DNA from: JAHRAW01 sp963693025
Lineage (GTDB): Bacteria > Pseudomonadota > Gammaproteobacteria > Arenicellales > Poriferihabitantaceae
NCBI GenBank assembly: GCA_963693025.1
Contig: OY843749.1
Span: forward strand, 3,038,001-3,102,000
Reading direction: 5' to 3'
Length of the DNA: 64,000 bases
Part shown: piece by piece, positions 1 through 7,533 of the stretch
Layout of the letters: each line of letters starts with the position of its first letter
Numbering within the stretch: position 1 is the stretch's first letter
Made by a program: the position numbers and the translations under genes
Notes under the pieces: model-generated
The model's database searches: none
What the model saw: only the letters and a program-made list of their open reading frames with translations
Told to the model about the DNA's origin: nothing

Positions 1-1
1 A

Positions 2-988
2 ATTCCTTCCACCTGGCAGATATTCTGTCCAGACAGCGAACCAGAAAATATGTGGATTGCTGAAAAAAGAAACCGTGCCGGAAAGGTGTTTAATATCTCT
101 CGCAATTTCTGGGCGTACTTGTCTGACAGGTATAGTAGCAATCTGGAAAATCCGGGGATTTATGTGCTTGTCGGAGGTAATGACGAACGAACCATCTACA
201 TCGGGCAATCAGAAAATTTATTCAAACGAATCGGAGAACATCTGCAGGATGCGGGAAAATCTTTTTTCAACAGAGCGATTTTCGTCACGGAAAGCAATCT
301 TAACAACGCACATTTCCGATGGATGGAAGCGCACTTAATTCAACAAGGGAGAGATACTAAACGTTACCACATAATCAACGGCTCTACCCCAAACAAACCA
401 CGCTTATCAGAGTCGGATGCATCTGCCGCACAGGAATTCCTTGACGAATTGAAACAACTATTTTCCATAATAGGAATAGACGCATTTATTACACCAAAAA
501 CGATTTCTTTGACAGAACAGAGTCAAACGGAAACCCGTGAACGAACAAGACTTGATACAGAATTGCTGGAATACATTCTGGCATTCGTCCACCGCTTTCA
601 GTCGGGGACGGGGTTTGCTGAACTTACGATTGGCGAAATGATTGCCACTGCGTATGACGGGCTACCGACCAATGAACTCTCGCGCGCGCTGCCGCGGTGG
701 GGGGTGAAAATCAGGCGACCTAAAGCCGGTGGGGCGTTGGTTTGCTTTTCGCTGTCCGGCCAAGGCATAAACCAAGCGCTGCGGGGGACGCGCTGGCAGG
801 ACGGCTGGAAAGTCACGCTGGCGCGTATGCCCGGCGCGGTCAAATCCACAACACCGATGTCATTCGACGGCAAAAGCGCGCGTTTTGTGTCGTTGCCGAT
901 TGCGGCGGTTTTACCTGATTGCCACGAGATTCCCGAGCCGCAAGTGTCCGTAAGCCGCCGAAAAAGCACGGCGGCAAACGGACACTAA
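2..988 (+). CDS. GIY-YIG nuclease family protein, 5'-partial, with repeat-derived C-terminus
   Basis: The frame has no stop back to base 2, and the residues before the first ATG (position 50) read IFCPDSEPENMWIAE. This resembles the conserved N-terminus of a GIY-YIG protein family (IFCPDGEP..IRIAE), so I infer the gene starts outside the window rather than at 50. The GIY-YIG core is visible as GIYVLVGG, then YIGQSENLFKRIGEHL, with a following MEAHLI glutamate; family members are single-strand or structure-specific nucleases. The first part (to about base 600) is AT-richer than the rest. From about base 600 on, a GC-rich C-terminal part (LSRALPRWGVKIRRPKAGG) does not look like the usual C-terminus and may be a fusion or recombination product. 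The last 13 residues and the TAA stop lie inside an intergenic repeat. Nuclease fold is fairly sure; role (repair, defence or mobile) is unknown. Confidence 0.75.
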   Translation: MPSTWQIFCPDSEPENMWIAEKRNRAGKVFNISRNFWAYLSDRYSSNLENPGIYVLVGGNDERTIYIGQSENLFKRIGEHLQDAGKSFFNRAIFVTESNLNNAHFRWMEAHLIQQGRDTKRYHIINGSTPNKPRLSESDASAAQEFLDELKQLFSIIGIDAFITPKTISLTEQSQTETRERTRLDTELLEYILAFVHRFQSGTGFAELTIGEMIATAYDGLPTNELSRALPRWGVKIRRPKAGGALVCFSLSGQGINQALRGTRWQDGWKVTLARMPGAVKSTTPMSFDGKSARFVSLPIAAVLPDCHEIPEPQVSVSRRKSTAANGH

Positions 989-1002
989 CGCTCGAGAATG
1001 AC
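925..1002 (-). repeat. Partial copy of the dispersed palindromic element, overlapping a CDS end
   Basis: Reads, in minus orientation, the GATTCCCGAG arm, AAGTGTCCGTAAGCCGCCG, a shortened hairpin loop and ACTAACGCTCGAGAATGAC. The gene upstream reads through it and stops at the TAA inside ACTAACGC. Confidence 0.85.
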
Positions 1003-1059
1003 GAGTAGTTGGAGTTTCCGTCTTTGTGGAAACGAGAAAATCGCGCTTTGGGATTATAT

Positions 1060-1305
1060 TCACCGAGCGCCATGAACGTCCAAATCCCTCCGCTCCAACC
1101 GCTCAGCCAGCCATCTTTTTATAACCAACTGCCGAGTTATCCCCAGTCGACCGGCTTCCTTGTCCACCAATTCAAGCATCCAAACGGGAAAATCAATAGA
1201 CACTTGATTTTGCGTTTGTCCGGGACGACATGCTGTGGAATAATCGAGGAAGTGTGTAATATCCTCGCCGTTGTCAAAAGCAGCGTCAAATTCTTTGGCT
1301 TTCAT
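1060..1305 (-). CDS. Orphan CopG/BrnA-type antitoxin
   Basis: An 81-residue protein typical of CopG-family or BrnA-type antitoxins. It has an N-terminal MKAKEFDAAFDNGEDIT stretch, a strand reading NQVSIDFPVWML and two helices (VDKEAGRLGITRQLVIKRWLAERLE), the pattern of a ribbon-helix-helix DNA-binding fold. Such proteins neutralise a small RNase toxin and repress their own promoter. The start is supported by AGAGGTG about 7 bases upstream on the minus strand. The toxin gene normally precedes this antitoxin, but only about 150 bases separate the start from the oppositely oriented oxidase gene, and no toxin frame is present. It is therefore orphaned here. Base composition is closer to the low-GC flank than to the housekeeping genes, in keeping with transfer. 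Confidence 0.7.
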   Translation of the reverse strand: MKAKEFDAAFDNGEDITHFLDYSTACRPGQTQNQVSIDFPVWMLELVDKEAGRLGITRQLVIKRWLAERLERRDLDVHGAR

Positions 1306-1405
1306 AATCTTTCACCTCTTCTATTCGAGAACGACGAACCGATATAATAATGCATAAAAAATAACCCATTAAAATCTCAAATTCAACTACTTTTCCGACG
1401 CGTCC

Positions 1406-1434
1406 TTGACTATCACCACACCCCCGCCTACCCT
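1406..1434 (+). promoter_or_regulatory. Sigma-70 type promoter for the multicopper oxidase
   Basis: TTGACT at 1406-1411, a 17-base spacer and TACCCT at 1429-1434. The following leader is C/A-rich and has no Shine-Dalgarno sequence. Nearly the same arrangement precedes the glutamine synthetase gene at 3622-3650. Confidence 0.5.
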
Positions 1435-1462
1435 ACACTCAAACCCAAACCCCTCGCATCCA

Positions 1463-2959
1463 ATGTCATTAAAACTTACCCGCCGCCGCTTCCTTTCCAC
1501 TGGCGCGGCGTTGCTTGGCGCGGGTTATTTGCCTTGCGCCCGAAGTCAAACGAAACCGACTCGCTTGCCGATACCGCCTTTGGTTGATGGCGGCAAGGGG
1601 ATGCCGGTTGAATTGCAAATCCGCGCCGGCGAATGGTCTTTCCTGCCCGGCGTCAAAACGCCCACGCTGGGGTTGAGTCAAAATTACTTGGGACCGACGA
1701 TTAGAACCCGGCAACACAGCGAACTCAATTTGCATTACCACAACACGCTAACCGAAAGCGTCGCCATGCACGGTCACGGCTTGCACGTGCCGGGCGAGGT
1801 TGATGGCGGTCCGCAACGCGCCATCGCGCCGGGCGCGGCGTGGCAGCCGAGTTTATCCATCGTGCAACCGGCGGCGACTTGCTGGTATCACTCGCACACC
1901 CACGGCAAAACCGGCGAACAAGTTTATCGCGGGCTGGCGGGCATGCTCATCATCGATGACGAACAAGCCGACTCGCTGGCGTTGCCGCGGCGTTATGGCG
2001 TCGATGATTTGCCCGTCATCATTCAAGACCGCACTTTCGATGCGCAAGGCCGTTTGGCGTATTCGTTATACGACGCGGGCGAGGACGGCTGGTTGGGCGA
2101 CACCGTCGTCATCAACGGCGCGGCGGCGGCGCTCGCCCGCGTCCCCGCCGGCAAAGTGCGGTTGCGATTATTGAATGGCGCCAACGCGCGTTTTTATATC
2201 GTCCAATTTGCCGACAACCGCGTGTTTCACAAAATCGCCGGCGATGGCGGTTTGCTGGAATCGCCGGTGCCGCTGACCACGATGGAAATGGTGCCCGGCG
2301 AGCGCTGTGAAATCATCGTCGACATGGCGGACGGCAAACCCGCCGGACTGCTGACTTTGTTTGAAGATGAATTTGACGAAGAGGAAGAAGGCATCGTTGA
2401 AAGTTTGTTGAATCTTTTCGCATCCGAGAAACCCCTGCCGCCGCCATCGCTGACGTTGATGGTTGATGACACTTTACCGGCGCATACCGCACCGCTGCCT
2501 GAGCGGCTGGCGACCATCGTCCGCCCGAAAGAAAACGAGATAACACGCACCCGCGATTTTATGCTCGTGATGCAGGAGGGCGGCGGCGATAAAAACGCCG
2601 GCGCTCAGGGCAAACACGCCGCGATGGACATGACCATCAACGGCGCATCGATGGATATGAAGGTCATCAACGAACGCGTTAAACGCGGCGTCTGGGAGCG
2701 CTGGCGCATTCGCTCCAACCAAGGCGCGCATCCGTTTCACGTGCACGGCTGCTCATTCCTAATCGAGCGAATGGAAGGCGCCGCAACCCCGCCGGATCAG
2801 CGGTGCTGGAAAGACACAGTAGTGCTGGACGACGACGACTGGTCAGAAATCATCGTGCGCTTCGACCACACGGCAACCGAGCAATACCCCTACATGTATC
2901 ACTGCCACATACTCGAACACGAAGACCGCGGAATGATGGGGCAATTCACGGTGAGTTAA
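1463..2959 (+). CDS. cueO: CueO-like multicopper oxidase, Tat-exported
   Basis: A 498-residue multicopper oxidase, probably a periplasmic cuprous oxidase that protects against copper. The N-terminus MSLKLTRRRFLSTGAALLGAG is a twin-arginine signal. All copper-site motifs are present in order: HGHG near residue 102, WYHSHTHG near 140, HPFHVHG near 423 and HCHILEHEDRGMMG near 479. The segment MDMTINGASMDM just before the third motif and the C-terminal WKDTVV...HCHILEHED stretch match the CueO branch better than laccases or nitrite reductases. I chose ATG 1463 because the longer open frame would start inside the promoter and add residues before the Tat signal. There is no copper regulator or transporter next to it. 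It stands alone, followed by a hairpin and repeats. Confidence 0.85.
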   Translation: MSLKLTRRRFLSTGAALLGAGYLPCARSQTKPTRLPIPPLVDGGKGMPVELQIRAGEWSFLPGVKTPTLGLSQNYLGPTIRTRQHSELNLHYHNTLTESVAMHGHGLHVPGEVDGGPQRAIAPGAAWQPSLSIVQPAATCWYHSHTHGKTGEQVYRGLAGMLIIDDEQADSLALPRRYGVDDLPVIIQDRTFDAQGRLAYSLYDAGEDGWLGDTVVINGAAAALARVPAGKVRLRLLNGANARFYIVQFADNRVFHKIAGDGGLLESPVPLTTMEMVPGERCEIIVDMADGKPAGLLTLFEDEFDEEEEGIVESLLNLFASEKPLPPPSLTLMVDDTLPAHTAPLPERLATIVRPKENEITRTRDFMLVMQEGGGDKNAGAQGKHAAMDMTINGASMDMKVINERVKRGVWERWRIRSNQGAHPFHVHGCSFLIERMEGAATPPDQRCWKDTVVLDDDDWSEIIVRFDHTATEQYPYMYHCHILEHEDRGMMGQFTVS

Positions 2960-2961
2960 CC

Positions 2962-2987
2962 TTGCCGTAAGGGTATGCTTACGGTAA
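2962..2987 (+). terminator. Possible stem-loop terminator after the oxidase gene
   Basis: Ten-base-pair stem (2962-2971 with 2978-2987, core CCGTAAG/CTTACGG) with a six-base loop, directly after the stop codon. There is no T-run, so termination is only likely. Confidence 0.4.
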
Positions 2988-3062
2988 ATAGCGATGGCGG
3001 GGGCTGAGTGGGTGTTGGGTTGCGCTGTCAGTCCCGAATGACAGGAAAATAAACCAAGCCTC

Positions 3063-3323
3063 GTCATTCTCGAGCGTTAGTGACCGTTTGCCGCCGCGCT
3101 TTTTCTTTTAAGCGGCGGCTTACGGACACTTACGTCCTCGGGAATCTCCCTAAGATTGGCACGGGCTTTGTTGGAGTCCACGCTAGCCTTAGGGAGATTC
3201 CCGAAGGCGATGAAAAATCCGCCCAGAGCGGATTTTCGCGTAGCCCGAAGGGTTTGTATCAGGGATGATACAAACAAAAATATGGTCACTGACGCTCCCT
3301 GTTTTCTATCGTTCGAGAATGAC
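3063..3323 (+). repeat. Dispersed palindromic element, long form with extra hairpin module
   Basis: Full copy bounded by GTCATTCTCGAG and CGAGAATGAC. It contains hairpin 1 (CCGCCGC...GCGGCGG within flanking GTCCGT/ACGGAC arms) and hairpin 2 (GGGAATCTCCCTAAG ... CTTAGGGAGATTCCC). An extra module at 3212-3275 has two hairpins: AAATCCGC/GCGGATTT and GTTTGTATC/GATACAAAC. The interval 2988-3062 is otherwise empty. Confidence 0.9.
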
Positions 3324-3334
3324 GGCTACAACTC

Positions 3335-3600
3335 GTCATTCTCGAGCGTTAGTGTCCGTTGCCGCCGCGCTTTTTCTTTTAAGCGGCGGCTTACGGACAC
3401 TTGCGTCCTCGGGAATCTCCCTCAGGTTGGCACGGGCTTTGTTGAAATTCACGGTAACCTTAGGGAGATTCCCGAAGGCGATGAAAAATATGGTCGCTGA
3501 CGCTCCCTATTTTTCTATCGTTCGAGAATGACGAGGTTGGGGCTCCCTATTTTCTACCGTTCGAGAATGACGAAGTGGGGGGGCTCCCTGTTTTCTATCC
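3335..3600 (+). repeat. Dispersed palindromic element plus tail fragments
   Basis: Full standard copy at 3335-3532, followed by two truncated repeats of its right end (GCTCCCTATTTTCTACCG TTCGAGAATGAC type) up to about 3600. Together with the previous copy it fills most of the gene-free interval 2960-3682. Confidence 0.9.
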
Positions 3601-3621
3601 CTTAAAGTTTCCCACATTTTC

Positions 3622-3650
3622 TTGACTACCACCACGCCCACGCATACCAT
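3622..3650 (+). promoter_or_regulatory. Sigma-70 type promoter for glnT
   Basis: TTGACT at 3622-3627, 17-base spacer, TACCAT at 3645-3650. It gives a leader of about 26 bases, C/A-rich and without a Shine-Dalgarno sequence. It closely resembles the promoter at 1406-1434. Confidence 0.5.
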
Positions 3651-3682
3651 CCAAAAACACCAACCACTCATACCACATCGCC

Positions 3683-5005
3683 ATGCCAACCAACCTAACC
3701 ACCATCGCCAAAGCGAAAAAAATCCAATACTTCCTCATCAGTTTCGTCGACCTCTTCGGCGTCTTGCGCGCCAAGTTGGTGCCGGCGCGGGCAATAGGCG
3801 ATATGCAAAAAGACGGCGCCGGGTTTGCCGGGTTTGCGTCTTGGCTTGATATGACGCCGGCGCATCCCGATATGTTTGCGTTGCCCGACGCGGACAGTTT
3901 GATTCAGTTGCCGTGGAAGCCGGAAGTGGGTTGGCTGGCGAGTGACCTTTATATGGACGGTGCGCCGGTGGCGGCGTCGCCGCGGGTTGCGCTTAAGAGC
4001 CAGATTGCCAAGGCGAAAAAAATGGGTTACCGGCTGAAGACCGGCGTGGAGTGCGAATACTTTTTGCTTGCGCCGGACGGTGGCGGCGGCTCCGACCTTA
4101 ACATTTCCGACCCGCGCGACACGCAAGCGAAGCCGTGCTACGACCAGTCCGCCTTGATGCGCCGCTTTGAGGTGGTGTCGAGTATCTGCGACAGCATGAT
4201 TGCGCTCGGCTGGGGTCCGTATCAGAACGACCACGAGGATGCCAACGGCCAGTTTGAAATGAACTGGGACTACGCCGATTGTTTGCAGACCGCCGACCGG
4301 CATGTGTTTTTCAAGTATATGACGCGGCAGATTGCCGAGGACAACGGCATGCGCGCCACCTTCATGCCCAAGCCGTTTTCGCATCTCACCGGCAACGGTT
4401 GCCACGCGCATGTCTCGTTGTGGGACACGCGCGGCGCGAAAAATTTGTTTGCAAGCGGCAGGGATGAACTGGGGCTTTCCAAACTCGCGTATCAGTTTCT
4501 CGGCGGCATCATGCACAACGTCGAGGCGCTCGCTTCAATCTTCAATCCGTCGGTCAACAGTTACAAACGCATCAACGCGCCGCGCACGCTCTCGGGCGCG
4601 ACCTGGGCGCCCAACGCGGTCAGTTATTCGGGCAACAACCGCACCCACATGATTCGCGTGCCGGACGCCGGACGCTTCGAACTGCGCCTGATGGACGGCG
4701 CCGCCAACCCCTACCTGATGCAAGCCGGCATCCTCGCCGCCGGCATAGACGGCATCGCCAACAAACGCGACCCCGGCAAACGGCTGGACATCAACATGTA
4801 TACCGAAAGGCACAAGGTTAAAGGACTGAAGAAATTGCCGCTTAACCTGCTGGATGCGATTCGCGCGACCGAGAAAAACCAGACGTTGAAGGCGCAACTC
4901 GGCGCGGAGTTGGTGGAGAGTTATTGCAAGTTGAAGCGGGAGGAGTGGGATGAGTATACGAGAGCGATTAGTCAGTGGGAGTATGATCATACGTTGGATT
5001 GTTAG
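3683..5005 (+). CDS. glnT: Type III glutamine synthetase / gamma-glutamylmethylamide synthetase family
   Basis: A 440-residue member of the GlnT group. These ligate an amine (ammonia or methylamine) to glutamate with ATP in the cytoplasm. The N-terminus KKIQYFLISFVDLFGVLRAKLVPA is diagnostic. Active-site motifs are GVECEYFLL, NDHEDANGQFEMNW (metal and glutamate ligands), GNGCHAHVSLWD (ammonium/nucleotide site) and DAGRFELRLMDGAANPYL. It lacks the C-terminal adenylylation segment of ordinary GlnA and is close to full family length. No methylamine-oxidation genes adjoin it, so the amine substrate cannot be decided here. The last 140 bases of the gene are markedly G+T-rich. DarT begins 18 bases after the stop and may be cotranscribed. 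Confidence 0.88.
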   Translation: MPTNLTTIAKAKKIQYFLISFVDLFGVLRAKLVPARAIGDMQKDGAGFAGFASWLDMTPAHPDMFALPDADSLIQLPWKPEVGWLASDLYMDGAPVAASPRVALKSQIAKAKKMGYRLKTGVECEYFLLAPDGGGGSDLNISDPRDTQAKPCYDQSALMRRFEVVSSICDSMIALGWGPYQNDHEDANGQFEMNWDYADCLQTADRHVFFKYMTRQIAEDNGMRATFMPKPFSHLTGNGCHAHVSLWDTRGAKNLFASGRDELGLSKLAYQFLGGIMHNVEALASIFNPSVNSYKRINAPRTLSGATWAPNAVSYSGNNRTHMIRVPDAGRFELRLMDGAANPYLMQAGILAAGIDGIANKRDPGKRLDINMYTERHKVKGLKKLPLNLLDAIRATEKNQTLKAQLGAELVESYCKLKREEWDEYTRAISQWEYDHTLDC

Positions 5006-5022
5006 AAGGCCAGGTGGTGGTT

Positions 5023-5634
5023 ATGAATTTCAGCGAACATTTAGCCGAACATGGTGTATCCCGCCTGTTTTATATAGCCTCGTTGAAAAATTTGGAATCG
5101 ATTTTGGAGCGAGGAATTTTGTGCAGACAGTCAGCCGGGAAGTATCAACCTGTGGACATTTCGTCCGAAGATGTGCAACGACTCCGGGCGGCATATCACT
5201 CGAAGGTGCCTTTGTTTTTCGCTCCAAATACACCAATGCTTTATGTTTGCATCAATTCGAAAGGTGAAGGGAGCCAAGATGTCATTATGCTTGATATTTC
5301 ACCTGAAGTGACCAACCGTGGTGGGGTTTCATTTTTCGATGGGAATGCGGCGGCAGGTGGAACCAAAAAATACAGCGATCCTGTCGATTTGGATAAATTG
5401 AATTGGGATGTTATCTTGAAACGGGTGGCATGGTACGGAGAATGGAAACGCATTAAAGGGGCTGAAATCCATATACCCAAAGTTTGCCCGCCGTCTTATA
5501 TTCGCGGGATTTATTTTCAATCATGTCTGGTGGATGGGTATTCAAAATTGAGTAAAATAGTAAGCAAATTTTCGCAATCGCACGAAATTCTCATCAACAA
5601 TTCTTTGCAATCAATAGGTATACCGGTCGAATGA
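5023..5634 (+). CDS. darT: DarT-like ssDNA ADP-ribosyltransferase toxin
   Basis: A 203-residue DarT-family protein (DUF4433). DarT toxins attach ADP-ribose to bases in single-stranded DNA and block replication. Family features seen: the N-terminal LFYIASLKNLESILERGILCR, then VPLFFAPNTPMLYV, and KGAEIHIPKVCPP with the expected catalytic glutamate near residue 148. In the first motif, the usual His-x-Thr-His pattern is Tyr-Ile-Ala-Ser, so NAD binding may differ. I prefer ATG 5023, which has AGGTGG in the right place, over 4999, which overlaps the glnT stop. Its TGA overlaps the ATG of the next gene by 4 bases, typical of a coupled toxin-antitoxin pair. Low GC relative to neighbours suggests horizontal transfer. 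Confidence 0.83.
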   Translation: MNFSEHLAEHGVSRLFYIASLKNLESILERGILCRQSAGKYQPVDISSEDVQRLRAAYHSKVPLFFAPNTPMLYVCINSKGEGSQDVIMLDISPEVTNRGGVSFFDGNAAAGGTKKYSDPVDLDKLNWDVILKRVAWYGEWKRIKGAEIHIPKVCPPSYIRGIYFQSCLVDGYSKLSKIVSKFSQSHEILINNSLQSIGIPVE

Positions 5635-6194
5635 CAAAAACCAACATATCACTCATGCGTGGAAATTTGTTTGACAGCGAAATGCAAACTCTGTGCAATA
5701 CGGTTAACGTTGTCGGAGTTATGGGCGCCGGCATAGCGAAAGAATTCAAGTTTCGTTATCCGGAAATGTTTGAAGAATACAAGGATATGTGCGCGCAACA
5801 GAAGGTTATCCCGGGGGAGCCGTATTGCTGGAAACCGGCGGATGACGGTGCATACCGGGTGGCGGATGACGATGCGCACTGGGTGCTAAATTTCCCAACC
5901 AAAAAGCATTGGCGGCATCCGTCTAAAATAGAGTGGTTGGAAAGCGGCTTGCAATACTTGCAAGAAAACTATCTGCGCTGGGGCATCGTTTCGCTGGCTG
6001 TTCCCGCGCTGGGTTGCAGTTTGGGGAAATTGAGTTGGGAGCAAGTCAGACCGCTGATGGAAAAATATCTGAGCGAAATGGATATACCGGTTGAGATTTA
6101 CGAACCGCTTCCCAGTCGCAAAAAACGGCTGATAGCCCGCCCGCCGAGCCCCCGTGAAAGCCGACCGGCGTTACAGCAAAGATTGTTTCAGTAA
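5631..6194 (+). CDS. darG: DarG-like macrodomain antitoxin, short form
   Basis: A 187-residue macrodomain protein that should remove the ADP-ribose added by DarT. The macrodomain spans about residues 5-155: GNLFDSEMQTLCNTVNVVG, the ADP-ribose loop VMGAGIAKEFKFRYP and LAVPALGCSLGKLSWEQV. Full-length DarG proteins carry a second C-terminal domain that binds DarT directly. Here only about 30 basic residues (SRKKRLIARPPSPRESRP) follow the macrodomain, so neutralisation probably relies on DNA repair rather than toxin binding. It overlaps darT by 4 bases and ends just before an oppositely oriented gene. Like darT it is AT-richer than the surroundings. Confidence 0.85.
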   Translation: MTKTNISLMRGNLFDSEMQTLCNTVNVVGVMGAGIAKEFKFRYPEMFEEYKDMCAQQKVIPGEPYCWKPADDGAYRVADDDAHWVLNFPTKKHWRHPSKIEWLESGLQYLQENYLRWGIVSLAVPALGCSLGKLSWEQVRPLMEKYLSEMDIPVEIYEPLPSRKKRLIARPPSPRESRPALQQRLFQ

Positions 6195-6222
6195 GGTTGG
6201 GCTATGCGCGTGCCGGCATGCA

Positions 6223-7494
6223 TCAGGCGTGTAGTTCCTGCAACACATCAATCACCCGCGTCACCTCTTCTTCGGTATTGTAGTGAGAGAAACTAATACG
6301 CAATACACCGTCTTCGCTGTCTTTCAACCCCAAACTGTCCAGCAAACGTTTCGCGTAAAAGTGCCCGTGGCCGGCGGCTATGTTTTTGTTTGCCAGCGCT
6401 TTTGAGAGTTCCGAGGAAGAGTGGCGGGGTGATGTCAGGGCGATGTTTGCTTCGCGGTTTTTCATGTTGTTTCGTCCGATGATTCGCAGTGGCAGTTGTC
6501 GTATCGCCTCCAGCAACGGCGCGCAGAGTTCGGTTTCGTGTTGGTGCATGAGTTTCGACACCGCCAGCGTTTTTTGTGCCAGGGTTTTGTGTTGGGATGC
6601 GGTAGCATCGGCTTGACCGAAATGATGCCGGTGGCTGGCGGCGAAGTAGTCGCCGAGGCCCGTCAGTGCGGCGATGGTGGCGTGGTCGGGACCGGCGGTG
6701 TCGAAGCGTTTGTGCGGGTAGCCGCGGTTGAAATAGTGGCACTGCGGGTCGAGCGTCTCGGCGAATTTGGGCGCGGTGTACATCACGCCGAGGTGCGTGG
6801 CATAGGTTTTGTAGGCGCTGAAACAATACGCGTCGGGTCGGATGGCGGCGAGGTCGGGCCATTGGTGCGGGGCGAAGGACACGCCATCCAAGACAACGCG
6901 CGCGCCGTGCTGCCGGCAAAGGGCGATGACTTCTTCAACCGGATTGACCGAGCCGATGATGTTGGAGCTGTGGGTCATGCACACGACCTTCACGCTGGAA
7001 TCGAGCAACCGCCGAAACACATCGAGCGACAACTCGCCGGACTGCGGGTCGACGGGCCAGACCACCAGTTCGCCGCCGCCACGCCGGCAAAGCCGCTCCC
7101 ACGCGCCAATGTTGGCTTCGTGATCCTGCTCCGACACGATGACCTTGTCGCCCGGCGCGACAATCGCGGCGCAGGCGTGCGCCAGCGTGTTGATGTTCTG
7201 CGTGGTTGAAGGTCCGAGCGTCAGCGTGTCCGCCGCCACGCCGAGCAAGTCGGCCATGGTTTGACGTCCGCAGTCCATCTGCTCGCCGGCGGCGTGGCAG
7301 ATTTCGCTGGCGCCGTAGGGCTGCGCTTTGTTGGCGCGGTAAAAGTGCATCAACCTGTCAATCACCGCAGCGGCGACAAAACTGCCGCCGGCGTTTTCAA
7401 AAAACGCGGTCTTTGCCGGCAAGGGCTGTTGAAAGGCGGGGAAGCAAGCGCGCACGAATTCCAAGTCGAGGCGCGGAGTGGTTGTGTGGTTCAT
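6223..7494 (-). CDS. Class V aminotransferase, cysteine desulfurase-like
   Basis: A 423-residue PLP enzyme of the class V fold, matching the cysteine desulfurase-like subfamily often described from Vibrio (VC1184 type). The PLP lysine lies in YCFSAYKTYATHLGVMY near residue 227. The preceding VVLDGVSFAPHQWPDL holds the PLP-binding aspartate, and LGPSTTQNINTLAHA binds phosphate. The substrate is not known for this subfamily; sulfur transfer to an iron-sulfur or thiolation system is not shown, since no isc or suf genes adjoin it. It lies 39 bases downstream of putA on the same strand and may be read with it. Confidence 0.75.
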   Translation of the reverse strand: MNHTTTPRLDLEFVRACFPAFQQPLPAKTAFFENAGGSFVAAAVIDRLMHFYRANKAQPYGASEICHAAGEQMDCGRQTMADLLGVAADTLTLGPSTTQNINTLAHACAAIVAPGDKVIVSEQDHEANIGAWERLCRRGGGELVVWPVDPQSGELSLDVFRRLLDSSVKVVCMTHSSNIIGSVNPVEEVIALCRQHGARVVLDGVSFAPHQWPDLAAIRPDAYCFSAYKTYATHLGVMYTAPKFAETLDPQCHYFNRGYPHKRFDTAGPDHATIAALTGLGDYFAASHRHHFGQADATASQHKTLAQKTLAVSKLMHQHETELCAPLLEAIRQLPLRIIGRNNMKNREANIALTSPRHSSSELSKALANKNIAAGHGHFYAKRLLDSLGLKDSEDGVLRISFSHYNTEEEVTRVIDVLQELHA

Positions 7495-7533
7495 CGGAGC
7501 GTTGGGGTTGTCGTGCCGTTCGTCAGGCGCATA

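Noticed and set aside
1009..1347. A 112-codon + strand frame overlapping the antitoxin gene
   Set aside because: It has no family features and is opposite the well-supported antitoxin with a ribosome site.
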